Program-made: the position numbers and the translations under genes
Shown here: piece after piece, positions 1-8,849 of the stretch
How positions within the stretch are numbered: position 1 is the stretch's first letter
Layout: each line of letters begins with the position of its first letter
Notes under the pieces: model-generated
Database searches by the model: none
The model's input: the letters and a program-made list of their open reading frames with translations, nothing else
Told to the model about the DNA's origin: nothing
Assembly: GCF_001189965.1 (NCBI RefSeq)
Contig: NZ_LFLU01000022.1
Span: 1-64,000 of the forward strand
Direction: 5' to 3'
DNA length: 64,000 nucleotides
Source of the DNA: Herbaspirillum rhizosphaerae
GTDB lineage: Bacteria > Pseudomonadota > Gammaproteobacteria > Burkholderiales > Burkholderiaceae_D

Positions 1-96
1 GCGGCTGCCGGGCCGCCCCCGGCAAACCAAGGTTGATCGAAGAAAGAACAGATTAAGCAATGAACAAACGTCAAGTCGGGACAACACCGCCCCCCC
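1..96. other. Left-edge intergenic stretch
   Basis: No gene is supported here. A 6-bp inverted repeat (GCCGGG at 7-12, CCCGGC at 18-23) lies just beyond the livF stop on the leftward strand and could be part of a terminator, but no T-run is visible inside the window. Confidence 0.3.
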
Positions 97-798
97 TCAC
101 GCCACCGCCACCAACCGATCCAACCTCTCCCCATCCGCCAACAAACTCGCACTATCCGAATCATGCACAATCCGCCCGCGATCCAGCACAATCGCCCGCT
201 GCGTCAGCGACAACGCCATGCGTGCATGCTGCTCCACCACAATCACCGACATGCCCATATCCTTGACCAGACCACGGATCACGCGCAGCAACTCCTGCAC
301 GATGATCGGCGCCAGCCCTTCCATCGGCTCGTCCAGCAACAGGATGCGGGGGCTCACCATCAGCGCGCGTGCGATCGCCAGCATCTGCTGCTCGCCGCCT
401 GAGAGCTGATTGCCCATGTTGTTGCGACGCTCTTCCAGACGCGGAAAGATTTTGTAGATCTTCGGCAGGTCCCATTCGCCGCCGCGCGCCACGACCGTCA
501 GATGTTCCTCCACCGTCAGCGACGGGAACATGTAACGCTCCTGCGGCACCCAGCCGAGACCGGCGTGCGCACGCCTGTAGGTCGGCATGCGCACGATGTC
601 GCCGCCGCGCCAGCGGACGCTGCCGCCGTGCAGACGGGTCAGGCCCATCAGCGTCACCAGCAGGCTGGTCTTGCCGACGCCGTTGCGTCCCAACAGCGCC
701 AGGCTATCGCCTTCCTTCATGGAAAACGACACGTCTTCCAATACGATCGAATCGCCGTAGCCGGCAGTGACCTTGTCGAGTGCAAGCAGCTCACTCAT
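97..798 (-). CDS. livF: Branched-chain-type ABC transporter, ATP-binding protein LivF
   Basis: Second cytoplasmic ATPase of a LivFGHM-type importer, 233 aa, the usual LivF length. Walker A is GRNGVGKT at about residues 37-44, the ABC signature is LSGGEQQ around residue 133, and Walker B is ILLLDEP followed by EGLAP, the LivF form. Its start overlaps the end of livG by 8 bases, and it is the last gene of the leftward run pcaIJF-livHMGF. That position suggests uptake of an aromatic or dicarboxylic acid rather than an amino acid. Family assignment is firm; the substrate is inferred from neighbours. Confidence 0.93.
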   Translation of the reverse strand: MSELLALDKVTAGYGDSIVLEDVSFSMKEGDSLALLGRNGVGKTSLLVTLMGLTRLHGGSVRWRGGDIVRMPTYRRAHAGLGWVPQERYMFPSLTVEEHLTVVARGGEWDLPKIYKIFPRLEERRNNMGNQLSGGEQQMLAIARALMVSPRILLLDEPMEGLAPIIVQELLRVIRGLVKDMGMSVIVVEQHARMALSLTQRAIVLDRGRIVHDSDSASLLADGERLDRLVAVA

Positions 799-1555
799 GT
801 TCCGACTCCCCCAGATAAACTTCCTTGACGCGTTTGTCGGCAGCGATTTCCGCCGGCGTGCCTTCGGTCAGCACCTTGCCGCCGACCAGCACCGTGATGC
901 GTTCGGCAAAGCGGAACACCAGGCCCATGTCGTGTTCGATGAAGACGACGGTGACGTCGCGCGGCAGTTGCGCGATGACTTCGAACAACTCCTTGCTTTC
1001 CGCCGAGGGAATGCCGGCCGCCGGTTCGTCCAGTAGCAGCACCTTCGGTTTCGTCGCCAGCGCCAGCGCGATTTCCACTAGGCGCTGCTTGCCGTAGGCC
1101 AGGCTGCGCGTGATGCTGTTGGCTTCCCCATCGAGCTTGAGCGAGGCCAGCAAGGCCATGGCCTCGTCGATAACGTCGTTCTGCTGCGCCACCGTCTTGT
1201 ACCAGACGTATTGCAGGCCGCGCCGTTCGGAGATCGCCAGCACGATGGATTCCAGCACGGTCAGGCCGGCGAACAGCGTATTGATCTGGAAGGTGCGCGT
1301 CATGCCGCGCTTGACGCGTTCGTGCTGCGGCAGCGAAGTGATGTCGTCGTCGCCGAAGAACACCTTGCCGCTCGATGGCGCAAAGCCGCCCGTCAGCAGG
1401 TTGATGAAGGTGGTCTTGCCGGCGCCGTTGGGGCCGATCAACGCATGGCGCGCGCCGGGAACGAAGGTCAGCGAGACGTCGCTGTTGGCCTTGAAGGCGC
1501 CCCATTGTTTGGACAGGCCTTCGGTGCGGAGAGTGGTGTTTTGCATGGTGCTCAT
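791..1555 (-). CDS. livG: Branched-chain-type ABC transporter, ATP-binding protein LivG
   Basis: First ATPase of the importer, 254 aa. It has Walker A GPNGAGKTT at about residues 41-49, the LivG-specific insert around RTFQINTLF, a divergent signature (SLAYGKQRLVEIA instead of LSGGQ, common in LivG) and Walker [11 protein letters not shown]. The chosen start is the ATG preceded by AAGGAGAGC; it overlaps the livM stop by 4 bases (ATGA), indicating translational coupling. It should pair with LivF under the LivH/LivM permeases. Confidence 0.93.
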   Translation of the reverse strand: MSTMQNTTLRTEGLSKQWGAFKANSDVSLTFVPGARHALIGPNGAGKTTFINLLTGGFAPSSGKVFFGDDDITSLPQHERVKRGMTRTFQINTLFAGLTVLESIVLAISERRGLQYVWYKTVAQQNDVIDEAMALLASLKLDGEANSITRSLAYGKQRLVEIALALATKPKVLLLDEPAAGIPSAESKELFEVIAQLPRDVTVVFIEHDMGLVFRFAERITVLVGGKVLTEGTPAEIAADKRVKEVYLGESEHE

Positions 1556-2610
1556 GAACGCTCTCCTTTCGCGGCGGAAGAGTTGCGCAGCTTATTCCAG
1601 ATCAGAGTCAGACCGCCAAGGATGCCGCCGCGGGCGAACATCACGATGACGATCAGCAGCAGGCCGATCCAGAATTGCCAGTACGCCGGATTCAGACCGG
1701 ACAGATAATCTTGCGCCAGCATGAAGATCGCCGCGCCGACCAGGCCGCCGTAGAGGCGGCCGGTTCCGCCCAGCACCAGGATGATCAGCAGCTCTGCCGA
1801 GCGCGGAAAACCCAGCACATCGAGGCCGACGAACTGCGTGGTCTGCGCCAGCAAGGCGCCGGCCACGCCGGCGATCGCCGCGCTGACGGTGAAGATCACC
1901 GTCAGGCGCTGGTTGACGTTGACGCCAATGGCCGGCATGCGGCGGCCGCCTTCGCGGATGCCGACCAGGCTCAGGCCGAACGGCGAATTGACCAGACGGC
2001 GCAACACGGCAAACAGGATGAACAACACGACAAAGCTGTAGATATAGGCGACCTTGCCGTTAAGATCGAACTCGAACACGCCGAAGATCTTGTCCACCAT
2101 CATGCCCGACAAGCCGTCGACGCCGCCGGTGATGAAGGCGGCCTTGTTGGCAGCTTCGAACAGCATCAGGCCGATGCCCAGCGTCACCATCAGGCGCGCC
2201 AGGTCGTTGCCGCGCACCACCAGGAAACTGATGAGGTAGCCGAACGCCGCCGCGACGATCGCCGCCAGCAGCATGCCGCTGATCGGCTCGCCCCAGCCGT
2301 GCGCCGACAGCAGGCCGGCGGTGTAGGCGCCGAGGCCGAAGAAGGCGGCATGGCCGAGCGACACGATGCCGCCGTAGCCGAGGATCAGGTCGAGCGAGAT
2401 CGCGAACAGGCCGACGATCATGATCTGGCTGATCAGGATCAGATAATCGGGAAAGATGAAATAAGCCGCCACCGGCAGCAGCCAGAAAATGATTTCCAGC
2501 GGCTTCCAGCGGTCATTGGGAAGACGAAGCAAGGGAGACATGGCAGTGGTCTTTGCGCTAGTGGTGGGTGCAGCCGCGGCGGGCGCGGAAGTCGGTGTGC
2601 TCGCGCTCAT
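1552..2610 (-). CDS. livM: Branched-chain-type ABC transporter, permease LivM
   Basis: Inner-membrane permease of 352 aa with about nine or ten hydrophobic segments. The LivM motif appears as YGGIVSLGHAAFFGLGAY at about residues 79-96. The first 35 residues are an Ala/Thr/Pro-rich cytoplasmic tail without clear conservation, so a later start cannot be excluded, but the ATG used here overlaps the livH stop by 4 bases, which favours it. It forms the channel with LivH. The substrate is not readable from the sequence; the linkage to pcaIJF suggests aromatic acids or 3-oxoadipate-type compounds. Confidence 0.92.
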   Translation of the reverse strand: MSASTPTSAPAAAAPTTSAKTTAMSPLLRLPNDRWKPLEIIFWLLPVAAYFIFPDYLILISQIMIVGLFAISLDLILGYGGIVSLGHAAFFGLGAYTAGLLSAHGWGEPISGMLLAAIVAAAFGYLISFLVVRGNDLARLMVTLGIGLMLFEAANKAAFITGGVDGLSGMMVDKIFGVFEFDLNGKVAYIYSFVVLFILFAVLRRLVNSPFGLSLVGIREGGRRMPAIGVNVNQRLTVIFTVSAAIAGVAGALLAQTTQFVGLDVLGFPRSAELLIILVLGGTGRLYGGLVGAAIFMLAQDYLSGLNPAYWQFWIGLLLIVIVMFARGGILGGLTLIWNKLRNSSAAKGERS

Positions 2611-3473
2611 CCGCGCCTCCGCATCAGTCCGGCGGGGAACAGGATCAGCAGCAACACCATCAGGCCGTAGATGACGAAGGCGCCGATCTCCGGCACATAG
2701 TATTTTCCGGCCACGTCGAAAATGCCGAGGATCACGGCTGCCAGCAACGGCCCCTTGATCGTGCCGGCGCCGCCGACGGCCACCACCAGCAGGAAGTACA
2801 CCATGTACTTGATCGGGAACGTCGGATCGAGACCCAGCACGTCGATGCCGAGACCGCCGCCCAGGCCGGCCAGGCCGGAGCCGAGCGCGAAGGTCAGGCT
2901 GAACACGCGGCTGACGTTGATGCCCAGACCGGCGGCGGCGACCTGGTTGTCGACCGAGGCGCGGATCTGCGCGCCGAAACGCGTGCGCTCGATCAGCAGG
3001 CCCAATGCTGCGGTAACCAGCACCACCACGCCGATCAGGAATACCCGATACGCGCCGACGTCGAGACCGAGCAGAGAGATTTGTCCGCGCAGCCAGTCCG
3101 GCAAATGCACCGGCTGTTGCGTCGGGCCCCAGACGTAGGTTGCGCCGGCCACCGCCATGAAGGTCAGGCCGATGGAGAACAGCACCTGATCCAGGTGACT
3201 GGCTTTATACAGGCGGCGATACAGCGAACGCTCCAGCACCAGGCCGACCAGCGCCGACGCCAGGAAGGCCACCGGCAGCGACGCCAGGAAAGGCAGGCCG
3301 AGCTGATTGAGGATGGTGACGCAGACGTAGCCGCCCAGCATCGCGAACGCGCCGTGCGCCAGGTTGATGAAATTCATCATGCCCATCGTGACCGACAGGC
3401 CGACGCTGATCAGGAACAGCAGCGCGCCGTAGGCGATGCCGTCGAACATCACGCCGATGAAATTGCCGATCAT
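2607..3473 (-). CDS. livH: Branched-chain-type ABC transporter, permease LivH
   Basis: Inner-membrane permease, 288 aa, beginning MIGNFIGVMFDGIAYG, with the typical LivH segment MGMMNFINLAHGAFAMLGGY near residue 37. An in-frame ATG 21 bases upstream exists, but the chosen ATG has GGAG 7 bases ahead and matches the usual LivH N-terminus. First gene of the transporter part of the leftward operon, 178 bases after pcaF. No binding-protein gene is attached; the LivK-type protein at 9520-10695 is the likely partner. Confidence 0.92.
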   Translation of the reverse strand: MIGNFIGVMFDGIAYGALLFLISVGLSVTMGMMNFINLAHGAFAMLGGYVCVTILNQLGLPFLASLPVAFLASALVGLVLERSLYRRLYKASHLDQVLFSIGLTFMAVAGATYVWGPTQQPVHLPDWLRGQISLLGLDVGAYRVFLIGVVVLVTAALGLLIERTRFGAQIRASVDNQVAAAGLGINVSRVFSLTFALGSGLAGLGGGLGIDVLGLDPTFPIKYMVYFLLVVAVGGAGTIKGPLLAAVILGIFDVAGKYYVPEIGAFVIYGLMVLLLILFPAGLMRRRG

Positions 3474-3651
3474 GAGCAGTCTCCATGGCGGCAAGCTGCT
3501 GCGCTGCCGCGTCGGGTGCGGACAAGGGTGGGGTAAAGCATTGGTGTCTCCTCTTCAATCTCTTGTGCAAACGCTGCTCTATATTTTCATGGCTCTTGGT
3601 GGCCGGCAGCGTTGTCTTTACTTCTCTTTTCTTACATCGCGATCCAAATCT

Positions 3652-4854
3652 TCAGACGCGCTCAATGATAGTCGCAATCCCCTGGCCGACGCCGATGCAC
3701 ATGGTGCACAGCGCATAACGGCCGCCGGTGCGTTGCAGCTGGTACATCGCGGTGGTGATCAGGCGCGCGCCGCTCATGCCGAGCGGATGGCCGAGCGCAA
3801 TCGCGCCGCCGTTCGGGTTGACGCGCGGGTCGTCGTCGGCCACGCCGAGCTCGCGCAACACTGCCAGACCTTGCGAGGCGAATGCTTCGTTCAGTTCGAT
3901 CACGTCCATCTGTTCGATGGTCAGGCCGACTTGCTGCAACAGTTTTTTGGTGGCCGGCGCCGGGCCGATGCCCATGACGCGCGGCGCGACGCCGGCGGTC
4001 GCCATGCCGACGATGCGCGCGCGCGGCGTCAGGCCGTATTGCTTGACCGCTTCGGCGCTCGCCAGCAGCAGGGCGCAGGCGCCGTCGTTGACGCCGGAGG
4101 CATTGCCCGCCGTGACAGTGCCGTCGGCGCGCACCACGCCCTTGAGTTTTGCCAGCGCTTCCATGCTGGTGGCGCGCGGATGTTCGTCGTTGCTGACGGT
4201 AACCGGCTCGCCCTTCTTTTGCGGAATCACCACCGGCGTGATTTCCTGCGCCAGCGTGCCGTTGGCTTGCGCCGCGGCGGCCTTGGCCTGGCTGGCGACG
4301 GCGAATCTGTCCTGGTCGAGGCGGCTGATCTTGAAATCGTCCGCGACGTTTTCGCCGGTTTCCGGCATGGAATCGGTGCCGTAGAGCGCCTTCATCTGCG
4401 CGTTCGGGAAGCGCCAGCCGATGGTGGTGTCGTAGATGTTGGCGTTGCGCGAAAACGCGCTGTCGGCCTTGCCCATGACGAACGGCGCGCGCGTCATCGA
4501 TTCAACGCCGCCGGCCAGCATCAGTTGCGCTTCGCCCGACTTGATGGCGCGCGCCGCTGTGCCGACTGCATCCATGCCTGAGCCGCACAGGCGGTTCATG
4601 GTGGTGCCCGGCACCGATTGCGGCAAGCCGGCCAGTAGCGCCGACATGCGCGCGACGTTGCGGTTGTCTTCGCCGGCCTGGTTGGCGCAGCCGAAGATGA
4701 CGTCGTCGACGGCGTTCCAGTCGACTTGCGGATTGCGCGCGATCAGGGCGCGCAGCGGAATCGCGCCGAGATCGTCGGCGCGCACGTCTTTCAGTGCGCC
4801 GCCGTAGCGGCCGATGGGAGTGCGGATGGCGTCGCAGATAAAGGCTTCGGTCAT
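3652..4854 (-). CDS. pcaF: 3-oxoadipyl-CoA thiolase
   Basis: Last step of the beta-ketoadipate pathway: cleaves 3-oxoadipyl-CoA with CoA to succinyl-CoA and acetyl-CoA in the cytoplasm. It is 400 aa, exactly the usual PcaF/PaaJ length. The thiolase residues are visible: nucleophile Cys90 (NRLCGSGMDA), His356 (GGAIALGHPLGMSG) and Cys386 (CTMCIGVGQG). The N-terminus TEAFICDAIRTPIGRYGG is characteristic of PcaF. It follows pcaIJ by 36 bases in the same direction, giving the complete two-step conversion of 3-oxoadipate. Confidence 0.95.
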   Translation of the reverse strand: MTEAFICDAIRTPIGRYGGALKDVRADDLGAIPLRALIARNPQVDWNAVDDVIFGCANQAGEDNRNVARMSALLAGLPQSVPGTTMNRLCGSGMDAVGTAARAIKSGEAQLMLAGGVESMTRAPFVMGKADSAFSRNANIYDTTIGWRFPNAQMKALYGTDSMPETGENVADDFKISRLDQDRFAVASQAKAAAAQANGTLAQEITPVVIPQKKGEPVTVSNDEHPRATSMEALAKLKGVVRADGTVTAGNASGVNDGACALLLASAEAVKQYGLTPRARIVGMATAGVAPRVMGIGPAPATKKLLQQVGLTIEQMDVIELNEAFASQGLAVLRELGVADDDPRVNPNGGAIALGHPLGMSGARLITTAMYQLQRTGGRYALCTMCIGVGQGIATIIERV

Positions 4855-4890
4855 GGTGTTCTCTTCGTATGCTTCGTATCGGTTGCGGAA

Positions 4891-5532
4891 TTATGCCGGC
4901 GGCAACAGCGGCGCACCGGTAATCTTTTGCAGTTCTTCGAACGACATGCCATCGACGATCTCGCGCACTTGCAAGCCGTGCTCGGTCACGTCCAGCACGG
5001 CGACGTCGGTGTAGATGCGGTTGACGCAGCCGATACCGGTCAGCGGATAGTCGCAATGCGACACGATCTTGCTCTCGCCGGTCTTGGTCTGGTGTTCCAT
5101 CATGACGAACACCTGCTTGGCGCCGATGGCCAGGTCCATGGCGCCGCCGACGGCGGGAATCGCGTCCGGTGCGCCGGTGTGCCAGTTGGCCAGGTCGCCG
5201 GTGGCCGACACCTGGAAGGCGCCGAGCACGCAGATGTCGAGATGGCCGCCGCGCATCATGGCGAACGAGTCGCCGTGGTGGAAGTAGGCGCCGCCGGTCA
5301 GCAAGGTCACCGGCTGCTTGCCGGCGTTGATGAGGTCTTCGTCTTCTTCGCCGGGTGCGGGCGCCGGGCCCATGCCGAGCAAGCCGTTTTCGCTGTGCAG
5401 GAAAACTTCCTTGTCGGCCGGCAGGTAATTGGCGACCTTGGTCGGCAGGCCGATGCCGAGGTTGACGTAGGCGCCTTCGGGAATATCCTGCGCCACGCGT
5501 GCGGCGATCTGATCACGAGAGAAGCGATTCAT
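4891..5532 (-). CDS. pcaJ: 3-oxoadipate CoA-transferase, beta subunit
   Basis: Transfers CoA from succinyl-CoA to 3-oxoadipate together with PcaI. 213 aa, with the family nucleophile Glu48 in HSENGLLGMG. The frame is open farther upstream, but the ATG at 5532 is the natural start: it shares one base with the pcaI stop (TAATG) and has CAGGAG about 8 bases upstream. The acetoacetate CoA-transferase ScoB is a close relative; linkage to a PcaF-type thiolase supports the 3-oxoadipate assignment. Confidence 0.93.
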   Translation of the reverse strand: MNRFSRDQIAARVAQDIPEGAYVNLGIGLPTKVANYLPADKEVFLHSENGLLGMGPAPAPGEEDEDLINAGKQPVTLLTGGAYFHHGDSFAMMRGGHLDICVLGAFQVSATGDLANWHTGAPDAIPAVGGAMDLAIGAKQVFVMMEHQTKTGESKIVSHCDYPLTGIGCVNRIYTDVAVLDVTEHGLQVREIVDGMSFEELQKITGAPLLPPA

Positions 5533-6209
5533 TATTTGGTCTCCTGTGCGTTCTGCAGCACGACGCGTTGCACGAAGATGCCCGGCGTGACGATGGCTTC
5601 CGGATCCAGCTGGCCCAGCTCGACGACTTCGCTCACCTGGGCGATGGCGCACTTGGCGGCCATGGCCATGATGGGGCCGAAGTTGCGCGCGGTCTTGCGG
5701 TACACCAGGTTGCCCCAGCGGTCGCCGCGCAGTGCCTTGATCAATGCGAAGTCGGCGTGGATCGGCGACTCCAGCACATAGTGGCGGCCGTCGATGAGGC
5801 GGGTTTCCTTGCCGTCGGCCAGCATGGTGCCGTAGCCGGTGGGCGAGAAGAAACCGCCGATACCGGCGCCGGCGGCGCGGATGCGCTCGGCCAGGTTGCC
5901 TTGCGGCGTCAGTTCCAGTTCGATTTCGCCGGCTCGGTAGAGCGCGTCGAATACATGGGAGTCGGTCTGGCGCGGGAAAGAGCAGATGATCTTCTTCACG
6001 CGCTTGGCCTTGAGCAAAGCCGCCAGGCCGGTGTCGCCGTTGCCGGCGTTGTTGTTGACGATGGTGAGCTCGCGCGCGCCTTGCGCAATCAGCGCATCGA
6101 TCAGCGCCGCCGGCATGCCGGCATTGCCGAAGCCGCCGATCATGACAGTCGCGCCGTCGTGAATGTCGGCCACGGCTTGTTCCAGTGACTCAGTAATTTT
6201 GTCGATCAC
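5532..6209 (-). CDS. pcaI: 3-oxoadipate CoA-transferase, alpha subunit
   Basis: Alpha subunit of 225 aa. The glycine-rich CoA-transferase I motif GGFGNAGMPAALI is near the N-terminus and GAGIGGFFSPTGYGT in the middle. I chose a GTG start at 6209 (protein VIDKITESLEQAV), with AAAGAGA upstream, because homologues begin here. The open frame continues to 6461, but that extension is Arg/Gln-rich and unlike the family. First gene of the leftward operon, with a leader of about 220 bases below the operator at 6428-6461. Confidence 0.9.
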   Translation of the reverse strand: MIDKITESLEQAVADIHDGATVMIGGFGNAGMPAALIDALIAQGARELTIVNNNAGNGDTGLAALLKAKRVKKIICSFPRQTDSHVFDALYRAGEIELELTPQGNLAERIRAAGAGIGGFFSPTGYGTMLADGKETRLIDGRHYVLESPIHADFALIKALRGDRWGNLVYRKTARNFGPIMAMAAKCAIAQVSEVVELGQLDPEAIVTPGIFVQRVVLQNAQETK

Positions 6210-6636
6210 GTTGCGTCTCTTTCGTGAATCCGTTCGTTGAACAGCAAATGCATGAAAATGGTCCTGCGATGCGCCGGCGCGATCCTGCCATGCTGCTGCA
6301 GCCGGGCTTTCAGGAATGGCTTGTCTCCGCCTGGTTTTTCTATGCTCCTGCGCTTTCCAACCGCTGTTTTGGCCCTTGTGCGAGTCAAAATGCGTGCGCG
6401 CCTGAATTCTTTTATGTACAATCATTTGTGCGATAAACGAACTAATGTTTGTTTTTCGCACACATTAGTGTAGCGATACCTGGCTTCCTGCGTCAAGAAC
6501 AAACAGGCAGGCCTGTGCGATGTCCGCACAACATATTAGAATCGCGGACAATCCCGTGGCCGCCGCTTATGCAGATCATCCGGCTTATTGCTCGTCGTTG
6601 CCAATCCTTGCCCACTGTTGCCCATCGTCATTTTGA
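6210..6636. promoter_or_regulatory. Divergent pcaI / pcaR-like regulator intergenic region
   Basis: This 427-bp AT-richer gap must carry the promoters of the leftward pca-liv operon and the rightward IclR-family regulator. It contains the long inverted repeat at 6428-6461. I see no convincing separate coding frame in it. Confidence 0.7.
6428..6461. promoter_or_regulatory. Inverted-repeat operator, probably for the IclR/PcaR-type regulator
   Basis: Half-sites GTGCGATAAAC (6428-6438) and GTTTTTCGCAC (6451-6461) are inverted around a 12-bp spacer. The symmetry extends to 15 bp per arm with only two mismatches and a 4-bp centre. A site with the same half-site pattern and the same spacer lies at 9217-9250. 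IclR regulators of the PcaU/PobR class are known to bind long inverted repeats in the gap to their target operon, so autoregulation plus pcaIJF control is a reasonable inference. Confidence 0.75.
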
Positions 6637-7536
6637 ATGCCTATGTCCAAGACACCTGCTCCAGCAAAAACCCGCAAGCCCGCAGCCAAATCCGGCAAGG
6701 CAAAGGGTGACGCCGTCGTCGCTCCCGCCGCCGATCAGGCCGAAGAAAAAGAACTCACCATCGCCGAGGAAATCGACGCCCTCACCGATCCCAGTTTCAT
6801 GACCTCGCTGGCGCGCGGCCTGGCGGTGGTGCGCGCCTTCAGCGACACGCGCCGCACGCTGACCATTGCGCAGATCAGCCAGAAGACCGGCATCCCGCGC
6901 GCGGCGGTGCGCCGCTGCCTGCATACACTGAAACAGCTGGGCTATGCCGATTCCGAGGTGAACAATTTTTCGCTGCGCCCGAAGATCCTGACGTTGGGTT
7001 ATTCCTATCTGTCGTCGACGCCGCTGACCGTGTCGGCCCAGCCTTGCCTGAACAACATCACGCGCACGCTCAATGAGTCTTGCTCGCTGGCGGTGCTGGA
7101 CGACAATGAGGTGTTGTATGTCTCGCGTTCAGCGACGGCGCGCGTGATGTCGGTGGCGCTCAATACCGGCAGCCGTCTGCCGGCGTATTGCACTTCGCTG
7201 GGACGCGTGATGCTGGCGCACATGCCGGAAGAGGCCCTGAAGGCCTACTTCGACAAAGTCAAACTCCGCGCCTTCACCGACAAGACCGTGGTCTCGCAAA
7301 AGCGCCTGCGCGAAATCCTCGCCGAAGTGCGCGAATCCGGTTACGCCGTCATCGACGAAGAACTGGAAGTCGGCCTGCGTTCGATCGCGGTCCCGGTGCG
7401 CGGCGCGTCCGGCAATGTGCTGGCGGCGCTCAACGTCGGCGCCCAGGCCGCACGTGTGAGCCGGCGCCAGATGGAAGACGAGTTCCTGCCGGTGCTGCTG
7501 CGCGGCTCGCAGGAATTGTCCGTGCTGCTGCCATAA
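6637..7536 (+). CDS. pcaR: IclR-family regulator, PcaR/PcaU/PobR subfamily
   Basis: 299 aa. A 45-residue Lys/Ala-rich tail precedes an N-terminal winged helix-turn-helix (SLARGLAVVRAFSD to LHTLKQLGYAD) and an IclR effector domain. Hallmarks of the PcaR/PcaU/PobR subgroup are IPRAAVRRCLHTL in the recognition helix region, GYSYLSSTPL after the wing, and YVSRSATARVMSVALNTGSRLPAYCTSLGR split across the effector domain. The subgroup senses 3-oxoadipate, protocatechuate or 4-hydroxybenzoate. It is divergent from pcaIJF, and the inverted repeat at 6428-6461 lies between them. A second possible start is two codons downstream; neither has a clear ribosome site. Confidence 0.88.
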   Translation: MPMSKTPAPAKTRKPAAKSGKAKGDAVVAPAADQAEEKELTIAEEIDALTDPSFMTSLARGLAVVRAFSDTRRTLTIAQISQKTGIPRAAVRRCLHTLKQLGYADSEVNNFSLRPKILTLGYSYLSSTPLTVSAQPCLNNITRTLNESCSLAVLDDNEVLYVSRSATARVMSVALNTGSRLPAYCTSLGRVMLAHMPEEALKAYFDKVKLRAFTDKTVVSQKRLREILAEVRESGYAVIDEELEVGLRSIAVPVRGASGNVLAALNVGAQAARVSRRQMEDEFLPVLLRGSQELSVLLP

Positions 7537-7618
7537 CTGTAAGCAGACACAAAAAATCCAGCGGACTTTGCAGTGCGCCGGATTGAAGACAGCAGCCTGA
7601 GCCGCTGTCGATACTACG

Positions 7619-7643
7619 GGCGCGCCCTGCTCAGTGGCGCGCC
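7619..7643. terminator. Stem-loop between convergent regulator and porin genes
   Basis: Two copies of the self-complementary GGCGCGCC (7619-7626 and 7636-7643) are separated by 9 bases and can form an 8-bp GC stem. It sits between the ends of the regulator and the porin. No strong T-run follows on either strand, so terminator function is only possible. Confidence 0.35.
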
Positions 7644-7683
7644 ATCCTCCTCAAGATTTCCTTGAAACGGCTTCAGACCTGCA

Positions 7684-8799
7684 TCAGAAGGTGTGACGGA
7701 TACCCGACATCACGCCCAACTGATTCTTGCCGGCGCCCACGGTGCCGCCTGCATCGATCGCCACGGCAGAAGTGCCGCCGTTTTTCTGATAGCCCAGCGA
7801 GGTGTACAGCGCAGTGCGCTTGGACAGGTTGTAGGTCAGGCGGCCCACCATCAGGGTCACGTCGTTGGGGCTGCTCTTGACGTTCAGCTTGGCGACCTGT
7901 GCGTCCAGCACCAGTGCCGTCGACAGCGGCACGCTCGCGCCCAGGTAATACAGGTCAGAGTTGGTGTTGACCGCACCGGCGGCACGGGTGCGACGATCGA
8001 CCACGCCGGCGCCGATCTTGGTGTCGCCGATCATGACGAAACCGTTCAACGTGACGCGCTGGTCGGTGTTGTCGCTGCTGGTCAGGCCGCCGGCTGCGCC
8101 GGTGTTGCCGTACAGGATGTCGTAGGACGAGGTCACGCCGAACGACTTGTTGTCGTAGCCGACCAGGGCAGTGACCTGACGGCAGGCTTTGGAATTGCCG
8201 GCGACTTCACCCGCGCAGCCGGTTGCGGCAGGACCGCCTGTGGCCGAGGTGTCGCGGCCGAAGCTGTATGTCGCGCCGACGGTGAAGTTGGAGAAATTGC
8301 CCAGGTAGCCGATCGAATTATCGCTGCGTGCGTTCGGCAGATAGCCGTCGATGCTACCGATCGCAAAAATGTTCGGCCCCATGACGTCGGTCTTCAGCGT
8401 CGCGATGTAGGTCATGTTGACCTGGCGGCCCAGCATGACCTGCCCCCAGCTATTGCTCTTCAGACCGACCAGCGATTGACGGCCGAACAGGCGATTGCCC
8501 TGCCCCATCGAACCGGTGTCGGGTGCGAAGCCGGTTTCCAGCACGAACATCGCTTCCAGCCCGCCGCCCAGGTCTTCCGACCCCTTGAAGCCCAGGCGCG
8601 ACGGGAACGAACCGGTCAGCGACGGCATCTTGAATACCGAATTGCCGGCGGCGTTGGCGTTGGTGGTGTAGACCACGCCGGTGTCGACGATACCGTAGAC
8701 GGTGACCGAGCTCTGCGCCATGGCGTTGCCTGCGCACAGCGCACCCATTGCACCCATTGCACCCATCAGCGCGATTGCGCTGCAAACTGATTTCTTCAT
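7684..8799 (-). CDS. Gram-negative porin (trimeric, OmpC-like betaproteobacterial type)
   Basis: Outer-membrane diffusion channel, 371 aa. It has a signal peptide ending GNAMAQ, then the porin start SSVTVYGIVDTGVVY; internal motifs GSEDLGGGLEAMFVLETGF and [13 protein letters not shown]; and a C-terminal strand ending in HTF, the aromatic end needed for BAM insertion. The start at 8799 is preceded by AGGAGGAGG; the frame is open upstream but that part is not porin-like. It faces the LivK-type gene at 9520 across a long gap holding a PcaR-like operator, so it may admit the same aromatic substrate. It resembles the porin at 28846-29946. Confidence 0.92.
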   Translation of the reverse strand: MKKSVCSAIALMGAMGAMGALCAGNAMAQSSVTVYGIVDTGVVYTTNANAAGNSVFKMPSLTGSFPSRLGFKGSEDLGGGLEAMFVLETGFAPDTGSMGQGNRLFGRQSLVGLKSNSWGQVMLGRQVNMTYIATLKTDVMGPNIFAIGSIDGYLPNARSDNSIGYLGNFSNFTVGATYSFGRDTSATGGPAATGCAGEVAGNSKACRQVTALVGYDNKSFGVTSSYDILYGNTGAAGGLTSSDNTDQRVTLNGFVMIGDTKIGAGVVDRRTRAAGAVNTNSDLYYLGASVPLSTALVLDAQVAKLNVKSSPNDVTLMVGRLTYNLSKRTALYTSLGYQKNGGTSAVAIDAGGTVGAGKNQLGVMSGIRHTF

Positions 8800-8823
8800 T
8801 GTGCCTCCTCCTGAAACGTAAAG

Positions 8824-8849
8824 ATTTTTAAATTCGATTTTTAAATTCG
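8824..8849. repeat. Tandem 13-bp direct repeat in the porin leader
   Basis: The sequence ATTTTTAAATTCG occurs twice back to back (8824-8836, 8837-8849), 25 bases upstream of the porin ATG. It lies in the presumed 5' untranslated region and is much AT-richer than its surroundings. Confidence 0.7.

Noticed and set aside
60-266. Small rightward frame rich in Pro and Thr
   Set aside because: It is antisense to livF, has extreme composition and no ribosome site.
6210-6461. N-terminal extension of pcaI
   Set aside because: Extends into the operator and is unlike CoA-transferase N-termini; GTG at 6209 fits the family.
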